This document shows, in pieces, positions 1-8,216 of a stretch of DNA of 19,652 bases. Position 1 is the stretch's first letter, and every line of letters starts with the position of its first letter. The DNA is taken from NCBI GenBank assembly GCA_963626285.1, contig CAVFWQ010000030.1, positions 1 through 19,652 of the forward strand, read 5' to 3'. The notes beneath the pieces are model-generated. The model had not been told where the DNA came from, made no database searches, and worked only from the letters and a program-made list of their open reading frames with translations. This stretch comes from CAVDRM01 sp963626285. Its GTDB lineage: Bacteria; Bacillota; Clostridia; Christensenellales; Aristaeellaceae. The position numbers and the translations under genes are program-made.

Positions 1-12
1 TACTGTCTCCCA

Positions 13-834
13 TTATGCTTCTGACATTGCGTTTGCCAAAATAGCAAATTCCCGTGCCGAAAGCTCTTCACCGCGCACATTGGCAGCAAGGCCGGCGGAT
101 GCCAGCAAATCAAAAGCATGCTCTCTTTTCATCGAAAAAACATTCATTAAATTATTGACCAGCGTTTTTCTGCGCATGGCAAAGGCCGCGTTAACCAGCT
201 TAAACAGCAGTTTTTCGTTCTTGACCTCAAACGGTGGCGCTTCACGGCGGCGCATGACCAAAAAGGCGCTGTCCACCTTGGGCGGCGGCGTAAACATACA
301 CGCAGGCACGGTCATGACGATTTCCGGCTCATAGAGCCATTGCGCACGGATGGCAAGCGGCCCGTAGCCATCCTTCCTGGGGGCTGAGCACAGTTTTTCC
401 GCCGCCTCTGATTGCAGCATCACGTTGATTGACAGAATGGGCAGGTCGGATTGAAGAAGCATTTCCATCAGCGGCGTGGTCAAATAATAAGGCAGATTTG
501 CCACAATATGGAACGCACCAAGTTCCCTTGTCAGCTTCGGCAGCTGAACGCGCATCACATCGCCGTGAACGACCTGTACATTTGAAAAATCAGCCAGGGC
601 AACACGCAAAATCGGCAGAAGCGTCTCATCGATTTCTAGCGCCAAGACGCTTTTGCAGCGCTTCGCCAGCTCCTTGGTCATGCCGCCTGCGCCCGGCCCG
701 ATTTCAAGAATCGCATCATTTTCGCCGACTCCGGCCGCATCAACGAGCTGCGCAAAAAGCGTCTCATCCGTTAAAAAATTCTGTCCCAAGCTATGTTTGT
801 GGTGAAATTCCCGAACGCTGTTTTTCCCGCCCAT
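13..834 (-). CDS. rsmA: 16S rRNA (adenine1518-N6/adenine1519-N6)-dimethyltransferase RsmA (KsgA)
   Basis: This cytoplasmic SAM-dependent enzyme dimethylates two adjacent adenines in the 3'-terminal hairpin of 16S rRNA late in 30S assembly. The 273-residue product has the family's usual length. Visible motifs are HSLGQNFL near residues 14-21, the SAM-binding loop EIGPGAGG at 44-51, and the catalytic NLPYY at 113-117, which fits N6-adenine methyltransferases of the KsgA/Erm type. The ribosomal housekeeping neighbours and the typical C-terminal domain favour RsmA over an Erm resistance enzyme. The ATG lies 2 nt after the rpe stop, and a GGAG inside the end of rpe serves as ribosome binding site, so it is the last visible gene of the operon. 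rsmA at this place, directly after rpe, is not the commonest arrangement. The stop codon is 12 nt from the window edge, so a further gene or terminator cannot be excluded. Confidence 0.96.
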   Translation of the reverse strand: MGGKNSVREFHHKHSLGQNFLTDETLFAQLVDAAGVGENDAILEIGPGAGGMTKELAKRCKSVLALEIDETLLPILRVALADFSNVQVVHGDVMRVQLPKLTRELGAFHIVANLPYYLTTPLMEMLLQSDLPILSINVMLQSEAAEKLCSAPRKDGYGPLAIRAQWLYEPEIVMTVPACMFTPPPKVDSAFLVMRRREAPPFEVKNEKLLFKLVNAAFAMRRKTLVNNLMNVFSMKREHAFDLLASAGLAANVRGEELSAREFAILANAMSEA

Positions 835-836
835 CG

Positions 837-1481
837 TCAGCGCTCCATCCGGTGCAGGTCTTGAATGACCCGTGCGCGGTTTTCCGCCTTAAACAGCGCC
901 GTTCCAAGCACCAGGACATCTGCTCCGTATTGATAAAGCATCGGCGCATTTTGCAGGTTCACGCCGCCGTCCACGGAAATGAGCCCATCGTAGCCCATTT
1001 CACGAAGCAGCTTCACCTTCAGCGCACAGTCCTCCATAAACTTCTGCCCGCCGAACCCCGGCTCAACGGTCATCACCAGCACCATATCCGCGTCCTTTAA
1101 ATAAGGGTGAATGTCCTCCGGCGCTGTTTTTGGCTTAATCGACAGACCCGCCAGCACATGCGGATAGGTCTTAATCTGCGCAAGCAAATCCGAAACGCCC
1201 TCCACCTCGGCATGAACGGTAACGGCGCTCGCGCCGGCCTTAACAAAAGCATCTATAAATTCCTTCGGGTTATCCAGCATCAAATGAACATCCTGAAAGC
1301 TTTTTGGAAAACGTTTGGTGACGGCACTCACCAGCGCAGGAGCAAAGCTCAGATTCGGCACAAAATGCCCGTCCATGATGTCCAAGTGCAGCCAGTCCGC
1401 GCCCTTCTGCAGCACATCGTCGATTTCTGCGCCCATGTTCAAAATATCCGCGGCCAATACGGACGGAGCGACCTTAATCAT
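837..1481 (-). CDS. rpe: Ribulose-phosphate 3-epimerase
   Basis: The enzyme interconverts D-ribulose-5-phosphate and D-xylulose-5-phosphate in the pentose phosphate pathway, in the cytoplasm. The 214-residue TIM barrel shows the family signatures: VAPSVLAAD at the N-terminus, HLDIMDGHFVPN (metal ligands H32 and D34), H66 in DVHLML, the phosphate-side loop MTVEPGFGGQKF at 137-148, and SVDGGVN with D171. D34 and D171 match the known acid/base pair. The ATG overlaps the last 8 nt of rsgA and has a good GGAGG about 7 nt upstream, so translation is probably coupled. rpe after rsgA is a common Firmicutes arrangement. Its substrate pool links it metabolically to the arabinose locus further right, whose end product is D-xylulose-5-phosphate, although the two are in different operons. 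Confidence 0.97.
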   Translation of the reverse strand: MIKVAPSVLAADILNMGAEIDDVLQKGADWLHLDIMDGHFVPNLSFAPALVSAVTKRFPKSFQDVHLMLDNPKEFIDAFVKAGASAVTVHAEVEGVSDLLAQIKTYPHVLAGLSIKPKTAPEDIHPYLKDADMVLVMTVEPGFGGQKFMEDCALKVKLLREMGYDGLISVDGGVNLQNAPMLYQYGADVLVLGTALFKAENRARVIQDLHRMER

Positions 1482-2358
1482 AACGTTTCCTCCACGCTTC
1501 CCTTGTTTCGTTCAATAAAATATGATAGCGCTCCAAGCGCTCCGAAGAAATCCGCCCCTGCTTTACCGCCTCCAGCACGGCACAGCCGGGTTCCTTCAAA
1601 TGATAGCAGGGCTGAAAACGGCACAGCCCCGCATAGGGCGCAAATTCCGGATAATCCTCCTGCAAAAGCACAGGGTCAATCGGCTCTTCATCAAGGGTCA
1701 GGAGGCTGAAGCCCGGCGTATCCAGCACCCGAATGCCGTCATGCTCAAACAGTTCTGCGTGACGGGTGGTGTTTTTTCCGCGCAAAATTTTTCGGCTGAT
1801 GCTGCCCGTTTCCACATTCAGCCCAAGCAGTACGTTTAAGAGCGAACTTTTTCCGACACCCGATTGACCGGAGAAGCAGACCGTCTGCCCGCGCAAGCAG
1901 GCTTTCAGCGCCTCTACGCCTGTTCCCTCCAACGCACTGACGACAAAAACGGGCACATCCGCCTTTTCATACTGGCGCTGAATCAAATGAGCCGGCTCAC
2001 TGTCCAAATCGTCCTTGTTGACGATTAGGAGGCAGCGGAGACCATCGCGCCGCGCTAAAACGAGCAGCTTATCTATCAGCAGAAGATCCGGCTTCGGTTC
2101 GGCCGCCAGTACGACGGCCAGCAAGGTCGCATTCGCAACCGGCGGACGAAAGCATTGGCTGGTGCGCGGGAGAATTTCCTCAATCCACCCATGCTCATCG
2201 CTGATTTCGCCCTTCGTCAGCCAAATTTCGTCCCCTACCAACGGCGACATATGCAAACGCCTGAATTTCTTTTTGGCGCGCAGCGTATATTCGTTTCCAT
2301 CGGCATCCCGCGCCGTGTATACGCCGCCCATGCCCCTCACAATGGTGCCGCGAATCAA
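1474..2358 (-). CDS. rsgA: Ribosome small-subunit maturation GTPase RsgA (YjeQ/CpgA), TTG start
   Basis: This circularly permuted GTPase checks late 30S assembly at the decoding centre. In the 294-residue product an N-terminal OB-like domain (about 1-65) precedes the GTPase motifs in the permuted order G4-G5-G1-G2-G3: NKDD at 114-117, SAL at 141-143, the P-loop GQSGVGKSS at 164-172, the TTRH segment near 197-200, and DTPG at 213-216. A C-terminal zinc knuckle follows with C246, C251, H253 and C259. The start is a TTG whose last bases form a TTGA overlap with the prkC stop, with GAGGTG about 9 nt upstream. The family N-terminus (xxGxIVxGxGG) begins just there, so the internal ATG at residue 10 would remove conserved sequence. 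In Bacillus subtilis the orthologue CpgA is a PrkC substrate, which fits the adjacency to the kinase. Confidence 0.96.
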   Translation of the reverse strand: MIRGTIVRGMGGVYTARDADGNEYTLRAKKKFRRLHMSPLVGDEIWLTKGEISDEHGWIEEILPRTSQCFRPPVANATLLAVVLAAEPKPDLLLIDKLLVLARRDGLRCLLIVNKDDLDSEPAHLIQRQYEKADVPVFVVSALEGTGVEALKACLRGQTVCFSGQSGVGKSSLLNVLLGLNVETGSISRKILRGKNTTRHAELFEHDGIRVLDTPGFSLLTLDEEPIDPVLLQEDYPEFAPYAGLCRFQPCYHLKEPGCAVLEAVKQGRISSERLERYHILLNETREAWRKRYD

Positions 2359-4109
2359 GGTTCTGTCACCTCTTCCAAGGGCTGCTGCACAATGACGGCC
2401 GGCGTTTCGCTCATTTCCGTTTCTTCCCCGGCGGGCTCGCCGATTTCCTCCGCCGACGGTTCTTCCGTCTGCGCCTGAACATAGATTGCCAGTGTACCCG
2501 TTGTGCCCTCAATCACAAAATCGCCCGGTTCATGTCCGATGCTGTCTTCTGTTGTAAATTGCTGTGCCGCTACGCGGTCAAACTGCGCTTCATCATTGAT
2601 TGGCACTTCACGGATTTCGGTGATATTCAGGCCGAGCTGCTGGCAAAGAAGCAGCGCCTCCTCCCGCGTCATGCCGACCAAATTCGGGATCTGTACGCTT
2701 CCGCCGCTCAAAACCACCTGTACGATGCCGCCCACGGAGAGCATTTCACCCGCCTCAGGCTTCTGGGAAAGAACCGTGTTCCACGGCCTGTCGGAAAGTT
2801 CCCGCTCAGGCATCGCAAGCAGGATAAAGCCCATTTTTTCAAGTTCTGCCGTCGCCTGTTCCAAGGATTTGTCAACAACGTCCGGAATGGTCTGTTCCTC
2901 CGGTCCTGTGCTGACGGTGATAAAGACAGTCTCCCCTTTTTTCATCTGCGCATCAAATTCAGGTGATTGAAGGATGACCGTTCCGGCGGGCTTGGTGCTG
3001 TCGCTGGTGCGAGAAATTTCCGCGACAAGGCCGGAATGCTCGATAAGCCGAACAGCTGTTTCTTCCGTTTCTCCCAGCACATAGGGGGCTGTGGTGGAAT
3101 TGACAATCTGCCGATAGACGGTAAAAACGCCCTGCGCAAGCGCAAACAGCGCAAGCAGCGCGCCTGCCGCCAGAAGACAGCGGATGAGAAACCTTTTCTG
3201 ACGTTTTTTTAAGTTTCTTTTCTTCTGCGGCTGTACCTGAGCAATAGACGGAATCGGCTTATCCTCCGCGGCGTTCAGCCAATCCCCCGCCGGCTCATGC
3301 AGCGCCCTGTGCAGATCCTGCGCCATTTCCAAGGCACTCTGGTATCTGTCCTCCGGGCGCTTCTGCATCGCCTTGGTGACGATCAGCTCCATGCTCTTGG
3401 GAACATTCGGTTTCAGCTCCGACATTGGCTTTGCCTCTGCGCTGATGTGCTGAAGCGCGACAGCCACGGGTGTATCGCCGTCAAAGGGAACATAGCCCGT
3501 CAGCATTTCATACAGCAGCACGCCGACGCTGTAAATATCGCTGGCGTAAGTCACGTCCTCACCGCGAGCCTGCTCGGGCGAAAAATAGTGAACAGACCCC
3601 ATCACAAGGTCTTCCTTGCTGATGGTATTGCTTCCTGCAACGCGGGCAATGCCGAAATCGGCCACCTTGATCATGCCCTCGGAATGGACTAAAATATTCT
3701 GAGGCTTAATGTCCCGGTGAATGATGCCGTTCTTATGCGCGTGCTGAAGCGCGGAGAGGACGCGGATGGCAATTTGTGCCGCAACAGGCGGCGGCAGCGG
3801 CCCGCGCTCCTGAATAATATCCTTTAAGGTGCGCCCCTCGACATATTCCATCACGAGATAGCGGCAGTCGCCGTCCAAGCCGACATCCAGCAGATTGACG
3901 ATGTTATGGTGGCTCATCTTGCTGGCGGCCACGGCTTCACGGTCAAAGCGGGTTAAAAATTCCGCATCATGATTAAATTCAGGCCGCAATACTTTGACGG
4001 CGACAAAGTGGTTGGTGCGCTTATCCCGCGCCTTATAGACCAACGCCATGCCGCCCTTGCCCACGAATTCAATCAATTCATAGCGATTGTCCAGTATTTT
4101 CCCAATCAT
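2355..4109 (-). CDS. prkC: PASTA-domain eukaryotic-type Ser/Thr protein kinase (PrkC/StkP family)
   Basis: This membrane kinase senses peptidoglycan fragments or lipid II and phosphorylates cell-wall, division and translation proteins. Residues 1-270 form a Hanks-type kinase: glycine loop GKGGMALVYKA at 17-27, ATP lysine K39, catalytic loop HRDIKPQN at 131-138, DFG at 151-153, and the GSVHYFSPEQA activation segment at 171-181. A basic stretch (about 295-309) precedes one transmembrane helix (about 309-330). The extracellular part has three PASTA repeats (roughly 340-407, 408-474 and 475-545) and an acidic Glu/Thr/Pro-rich tail of about 35 residues. The 584-residue length is somewhat shorter than B. 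subtilis PrkC but keeps a similar repeat number. The ATG overlaps the stp stop as ATGA, so kinase and antagonistic phosphatase are translationally coupled. The symbol follows the B. subtilis name; StkP, PknB and Stk1 are equivalents. Confidence 0.95.
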   Translation of the reverse strand: MIGKILDNRYELIEFVGKGGMALVYKARDKRTNHFVAVKVLRPEFNHDAEFLTRFDREAVAASKMSHHNIVNLLDVGLDGDCRYLVMEYVEGRTLKDIIQERGPLPPPVAAQIAIRVLSALQHAHKNGIIHRDIKPQNILVHSEGMIKVADFGIARVAGSNTISKEDLVMGSVHYFSPEQARGEDVTYASDIYSVGVLLYEMLTGYVPFDGDTPVAVALQHISAEAKPMSELKPNVPKSMELIVTKAMQKRPEDRYQSALEMAQDLHRALHEPAGDWLNAAEDKPIPSIAQVQPQKKRNLKKRQKRFLIRCLLAAGALLALFALAQGVFTVYRQIVNSTTAPYVLGETEETAVRLIEHSGLVAEISRTSDSTKPAGTVILQSPEFDAQMKKGETVFITVSTGPEEQTIPDVVDKSLEQATAELEKMGFILLAMPERELSDRPWNTVLSQKPEAGEMLSVGGIVQVVLSGGSVQIPNLVGMTREEALLLCQQLGLNITEIREVPINDEAQFDRVAAQQFTTEDSIGHEPGDFVIEGTTGTLAIYVQAQTEEPSAEEIGEPAGEETEMSETPAVIVQQPLEEVTEP

Positions 4110-4804
4110 TCCGTTACCTCCGCGATTACGAAGGTGACATTATCGCCGCCGCCCAAGTCAAGCGCACGATTCAGCAGCACATCGGCCGCATTGTCGATCG
4201 GCAGACTGTTCAGCGCTGCGGCAATTTCTTCATCCGATATATATCCGGTCAGCCCGTCCGTGCAGATGAGCCATTGGTCGCCCTTTCTTTTGTCCAGGCG
4301 AAGGATATCCGGCGTAACGCTGATGTCTGTGCCGATGGCGCGGGTAATGACATTGCGGTAGGGATGCCGTGCCGCCATCTCCTTGGTCAAAACGCCCTGC
4401 CGCACCAGTTCACTGACCATCGAATGGTCCTGAGAAATCTGCGTCAAAACGCCGTCACGCCGCAGATACGCCCGACTGTCCCCCACATGGCCGAGCAGTA
4501 CNNNNNNNNNNNNNNNNNNNNNNNNNNNNNNNNNNNNNNNNNNNNNNNNNNNNNNNNNNNNNNNNNNNNNNNNNNNNNNNNNNNNNNNNNNNNNNNNNNN
4601 NNNNNNNNNNNNNNNNNNNNNNNNNNNNNNNNNNNNNNNNNNNNNNNNNNNNNNNNNNNNNNNNNNNNNNNNNNNNNNNNNNNNNNNNNNNNNNNNNNNN
4701 NNNCCCATGCCGTCCGCCACGCCGTAAAGCCCCGGCTGAATGAGCAGGGAATCCTGATTTGTCGCCCGTACATGACCGATATGCGTCCGGCTGACCCATT
4801 TCAT
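4106..4804 (-). CDS. stp: PP2C-family Ser/Thr protein phosphatase (PrpC/Stp), interrupted by an assembly gap
   Basis: This metal-dependent cytoplasmic phosphatase reverses PrkC-type phosphorylation. The N-terminal part shows TNQDS (residues 15-19) and VADGM (29-33), the start of the DGMGG metal-site motif. After the gap come GHVGDSRAYL, a QDHSMVSELVRQG segment, NVITRAIGT, the metal-binding CTDGLT, and GGGDNVTFVI near the end; all are PP2C landmarks in the right order. Both sides of the gap share one reading frame, and the deduced 232 residues are only slightly shorter than B. subtilis PrpC. The gene is therefore probably intact in the organism, but 202 nt are unknown. The ATG overlaps the rlmN stop (ATGA) and the end of rlmN supplies a GGAGGGTGAG ribosome binding site. 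The position immediately before prkC is the classic arrangement. Confidence 0.93.
   Translation of the reverse strand: MKWVSRTHIGHVRATNQDSLLIQPGLYGVADGMXXXXXXXXXXXXXXXXXXXXXXXXXXXXXXXXXXXXXXXXXXXXXXXXXXXXXXXXXXXXXXXXXXXXVLLGHVGDSRAYLRRDGVLTQISQDHSMVSELVRQGVLTKEMAARHPYRNVITRAIGTDISVTPDILRLDKRKGDQWLICTDGLTGYISDEEIAAALNSLPIDNAADVLLNRALDLGGGDNVTFVIAEVTE
4502..4703. other. Assembly gap (run of N)
   Basis: 202 unknown bases sit inside the phosphatase gene, covering the region that would encode the rest of the DGMGG motif and the segment up to the GDSR motif. The frame is the same on both sides, so the gap size may be correct or close to it. No insertion or other feature can be excluded inside it. 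Confidence 0.99.
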
Positions 4805-5835
4805 TTTTGCTCACCCTCCAGATAACGCTTTCGAAGCTGGCCGCACGCGCCCTGAATGTCATCGCCCATTTCACGGCGGCGCGTCACCGAGATACGGCAT
4901 TCCTCCAGCGTCTTCAAAAACTCCGTGACCTGCTTTTCCGAAACGCCGTACAGATCGCGCTCCTTGACCGTATTCAGCGGAATCAAGTTGACATGGCACT
5001 GCATTCCCCGAAGCAGGGACGCAAGCTGCTTGGCCTGCTCCGGCGCTGCGTTGACACGGTCAATCAGCGCATATTCCAGCACGACCCTCCGCCCTGTTTT
5101 TTCGATATAATAGCGGCAGGCGTCCAGCGTCTCCCGCAGGGTATACCGATGCGCAATCGGCATCAGTGTTTTTCTGATTTCGTCCGTAGGCGCATGAAGG
5201 GAAAGAGAGAGCGTGGCGGGCAGCCCCTCCTCGGCAAATCGGCGCATTTCGGGCACAAGCCCGCAGGTGCTGAGCGAAATATGGCGAAGTCCGATGTTCA
5301 AGCCTTTATCATCGCTGACAAGGCGAAGAAAGCGAACCACATTCTCATAGTTGTCCAGCGGCTCACCGCTCCCCATAAGGACGATGTTATGTACTCTCTC
5401 CCCGTCAAGCAGCTTATCGGCGCACTGCACCTGACCTAAAATTTCGGCAGCGCTCAGATTGCGGACGCATCCGTCCAAGGTGCTGGCGCAAAAACGGCAG
5501 CCCATCCGGCAGCCGACCTGCGTGGAAACGCACAGCGTACTGCCGTAATAATAGCGCATTAACACGCCTTCCACGCAGTTCCCGTCGCGCAGGGCATATA
5601 AAAGCTTGATCGTGCCGTCTAAGGCAGATATGCGCTTTTCCAGCACGCGGACAGGCTGAGCTACATAATTTTCGGCCAGCCTTTTCCGAAGTGCCGGAGA
5701 CAGGTCGCTCATCTCATCAAACGAAGCGCCCTTGTGCAGCCATCTGTAAATCTGTTCTGCACGAAACGGCTTTTCGCCCAGAGAAAGCATTTCCTGCCTG
5801 ATTTCCGGCAAATACAGCCCCATCAGCTCAATCAT
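4801..5835 (-). CDS. rlmN: Dual-specificity 23S rRNA (A2503-C2)/tRNA (A37-C2) methyltransferase RlmN
   Basis: This radical-SAM enzyme places a methyl group on C2 of A2503 in 23S rRNA, and of A37 in some tRNAs, by a ping-pong mechanism with a methylated cysteine. The 344-residue protein has the CX3CX2C cluster site (C109, C113, C116), C102 seven residues before it (equivalent to the resolving Cys118 of E. coli), and the methyl-carrying cysteine C331 in GACGQL near the C-terminus. GSGEPLDNYENV and SLSLHAP match the family. The end sequence GDDIQGACGQL is typical of RlmN; Cfr resistance enzymes share the chemistry, but the housekeeping context argues for RlmN. The ATG lies 3 nt after the rsmB stop with GAGGT upstream, and the stop overlaps the stp start, so it is fully embedded in the operon. 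Confidence 0.96.
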   Translation of the reverse strand: MIELMGLYLPEIRQEMLSLGEKPFRAEQIYRWLHKGASFDEMSDLSPALRKRLAENYVAQPVRVLEKRISALDGTIKLLYALRDGNCVEGVLMRYYYGSTLCVSTQVGCRMGCRFCASTLDGCVRNLSAAEILGQVQCADKLLDGERVHNIVLMGSGEPLDNYENVVRFLRLVSDDKGLNIGLRHISLSTCGLVPEMRRFAEEGLPATLSLSLHAPTDEIRKTLMPIAHRYTLRETLDACRYYIEKTGRRVVLEYALIDRVNAAPEQAKQLASLLRGMQCHVNLIPLNTVKERDLYGVSEKQVTEFLKTLEECRISVTRRREMGDDIQGACGQLRKRYLEGEQK

Positions 5836-5838
5836 TTT

Positions 5839-7272
5839 TCAGTACCTCACGCGCTTCATGCGGGCGATAAAGAAGCCCTCCACACCATCCCTGTGTTCCA
5901 AAAGCTGCAAGCCGAACGGCCCGATATGCTTCGCAAAGCGCGCATCCATCGAGGCCGACATATCAACCATTTCAAATTCCGGATGATTGTTCAAAAAATC
6001 CTTCACCTGAAGCGCATTTTCCTCCGGCAGGATGGAGCAGGTGGAATAGACCAGCGCACCGCCTTTTTTCACATACCGGCAGCATGTATCAAGCATTTTT
6101 TTTTGAATTTGTATAAGCTCCGATACGGACTTTTCGCTCACGCGGTATTTGATGTCGGGTTTGTCATCCATCACGCCGAGGCCGGAGCAGGGCGCATCCA
6201 GCAGCACCAGATCCATCGTTCCGACCATATCGGGCTTGAGAACACAGGCATCATGCACGGCAGGGCGCACATTATCAAGCCGAAGCCTTTGCGCCATCGC
6301 CTTTAAGAGCGTCACACGATGCTCATGAACATCCCATGCATAGATGCGCCCCGTTCCGCCCATCATTTCGGCCATATACGCCGTTTTGCCGCCCGGCGCG
6401 GCGCAGCAGTCCAGCACCTGAGATGCGCACGCAGGGCCGGCGATTTGAGCGCACAGCATGCTGGACTCACCCTGAATGGAAAAGCAGCCGCTTCTGAAAT
6501 CCGCATCACGGGCGATTTGGGAAGCCTCCCGAATGTGGTAGGCATGCGGCACAAGACCCTTTTCCGACTGCCAGACCTTTTTTTGAAGCAGCTTTTCAAA
6601 CGCCTCATCGGTCAGCTTTAACATATTGGGACGCACGGTCATAAAATGTTCCTGCGTCCTGAACATGATGATTTCTTTGGCCGTCTCCTCGCCATATGCC
6701 TCTGTCAAGCGGATGACCAGCCATTTCGGCATGGAATAGCGGACGGACAGAAATCGCTCCCTGTCTTCCTCCTTCGGCCACGGAATGGCATCCTTTCCGC
6801 GAAGAAGATTGCGCACCACGCCGTTGACCAGCCCCGTCAATCCCTCAAGCCCTAAAGCACGGGTCAGGCGAACGGCCTCATCCGCGATGGCGTTATCGGA
6901 GATTTTATCCATAAACAGCGCCTGACACGCGCTGATGCGCAAAATATCGCGCACACGCTCCTCCAGAGCATTTGCATCCTTTAGAAAGCCTGACAAGGCA
7001 AAATCAATCGCCATGAGATTTTCGAGCGTCCTGTATACAAGGCTCGTGCAGAGGCGCTTGTCCGCCTGAGAAAGGCCGGCATCCCGAAGCTGTTCATCGA
7101 TTGCCTCTGACGCATAGGCATCCTTATGCAGGACGGCATACACCGCCTGCAGCGCCGCCATGCGCGCCGAGCTGAACGCAGGACGCGCCTTTTTCTGCAT
7201 GGGATGCGCCCGATGATCGGCCTGATACGGCAATCGTTTTTCCTTTGAAAATGCGCTGTTTTTTTCGCTCAT
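5839..7272 (-). CDS. rsmB: 16S rRNA (cytosine967-C5)-methyltransferase RsmB (Sun)
   Basis: The enzyme methylates C967 of 16S rRNA using SAM. Residues about 35-160 form the NusB-like RNA-binding domain, and the Rossmann methyltransferase follows. Motifs are LDCCAAPGGKTA (288-297, SAM loop), DAPCSGLG (359-366, with C362) and STCSILPEEN (410-419, with the nucleophile C412), ending in the usual EGFFIARMKR. Two cysteines arranged this way define the RsmB/RsmF type m5C enzymes. The 477-residue product is slightly long because about 34 basic, apparently disordered residues precede the NusB domain. The start is supported by an ATGA overlap with the fmt stop and by GAGGTG 6 nt upstream, but Met25 or Met38 cannot be excluded. 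fmt-rsmB-rlmN is a frequent order in Firmicutes. Confidence 0.95.
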   Translation of the reverse strand: MSEKNSAFSKEKRLPYQADHRAHPMQKKARPAFSSARMAALQAVYAVLHKDAYASEAIDEQLRDAGLSQADKRLCTSLVYRTLENLMAIDFALSGFLKDANALEERVRDILRISACQALFMDKISDNAIADEAVRLTRALGLEGLTGLVNGVVRNLLRGKDAIPWPKEEDRERFLSVRYSMPKWLVIRLTEAYGEETAKEIIMFRTQEHFMTVRPNMLKLTDEAFEKLLQKKVWQSEKGLVPHAYHIREASQIARDADFRSGCFSIQGESSMLCAQIAGPACASQVLDCCAAPGGKTAYMAEMMGGTGRIYAWDVHEHRVTLLKAMAQRLRLDNVRPAVHDACVLKPDMVGTMDLVLLDAPCSGLGVMDDKPDIKYRVSEKSVSELIQIQKKMLDTCCRYVKKGGALVYSTCSILPEENALQVKDFLNNHPEFEMVDMSASMDARFAKHIGPFGLQLLEHRDGVEGFFIARMKRVRY

Positions 7273-8213
7273 TTAAGCACCTCGCGGCGTTCAAAGCAGG
7301 TTTGATTGATGGTGTGTCCGCGCAGATAATCGCGGGCGGACATCTTTTTCCCGCCCGGCATTTGCAGCATATCAATCTCGACGATTCCGTCTCCTGCCTT
7401 GACGGTCAAGCCGTTCTTTGCATCTGCCGTTAAGATCTCATAAGGCTGATGCCCCTCGCCGCCCTGCAGGGCGTGTGCCCGCAGCACCTTCACCATATCT
7501 TTGCCCGCAAAGGTATACGCGCCCGGCCACGGGTCAACGCCGCGTACCAGATGAACGATTTCCTGCGCTGGCTTTGTAAAATCAAGCTGCCCCATTTCTT
7601 TTTTGAGCATAGGATAATAGGTTGCCTTTTCCGATTCCTGCGGAACACGCGGACAATTTCCCGCTTCAATTTTTCGAATGGTCTCAATCAGCAGCTCCGC
7701 GCCGAGTTCGGACAGTTTTTCCGTCAGTTCTCCCGCCGCCATGCCGTCCGGAATATGGTATTCGCGCTGCAAAAGAATGTCGCCCGTGTCCATGCCCTTA
7801 TCCGTCATCATGGTGGTCACGCCGGTGACGGTCTCCCCGCAAATCAGCGCCCAGTTAATCGGCGCGCTGCCGCGGTACTTAGGCAGGAGCGAGGAATGCA
7901 CATTGACCGTTCCGATGGCGGGGACAGATAAGTTTTCCTCGGACAGAATTTGCCCGAAGGCTGCCGTCACGCAAAGATCCGGCGAAAGGCTTTTAAGCAT
8001 TTCCGCACCGTCCAGCCGCATCCGATTGGGCTGAAAAACGGGAAGCCCCAGCGAAAGCGCCAGTTCCTTGACCGGGCAGGGCATCAGCTTGTTGCCGCGT
8101 CCCTTGGGTCTGTCCGGCTGACAAAAGACACCTGCGACCTCATATCCGTTCTCATGCAGCGCCCGCAGGGACGGTACGCCGAACTGCGGCGTCCCCATGA
8201 AAATAACTCGCAT
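7269..8213 (-). CDS. fmt: Methionyl-tRNA formyltransferase
   Basis: The enzyme formylates initiator Met-tRNA with 10-formyl-tetrahydrofolate, so that translation starts with fMet. The 314-residue product has the N-terminal MGTPQFGVPSL, the formyltransferase core around NVHSSLLPKYRGSAPI (N104 and H106) and MDTGD (D142), which align with the catalytic Asn108/His110/Asp146 of the E. coli enzyme. The C-terminal OB-like tRNA-binding domain begins around residue 205. The ATG lies 3 nt after the def stop with GGGAGG upstream; the gene ends in an ATGA overlap with rsmB. Pairing with def, which removes the formyl group later, is a widely conserved functional couple. Confidence 0.97.
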   Translation of the reverse strand: MRVIFMGTPQFGVPSLRALHENGYEVAGVFCQPDRPKGRGNKLMPCPVKELALSLGLPVFQPNRMRLDGAEMLKSLSPDLCVTAAFGQILSEENLSVPAIGTVNVHSSLLPKYRGSAPINWALICGETVTGVTTMMTDKGMDTGDILLQREYHIPDGMAAGELTEKLSELGAELLIETIRKIEAGNCPRVPQESEKATYYPMLKKEMGQLDFTKPAQEIVHLVRGVDPWPGAYTFAGKDMVKVLRAHALQGGEGHQPYEILTADAKNGLTVKAGDGIVEIDMLQMPGGKKMSARDYLRGHTINQTCFERREVLK

Positions 8214-8216
8214 GGC

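Noticed and set aside
4801..5835. Cfr-type antibiotic resistance methyltransferase instead of RlmN
   Set aside because: Motifs, length and the conserved housekeeping operon fit RlmN; nothing suggests acquired resistance.
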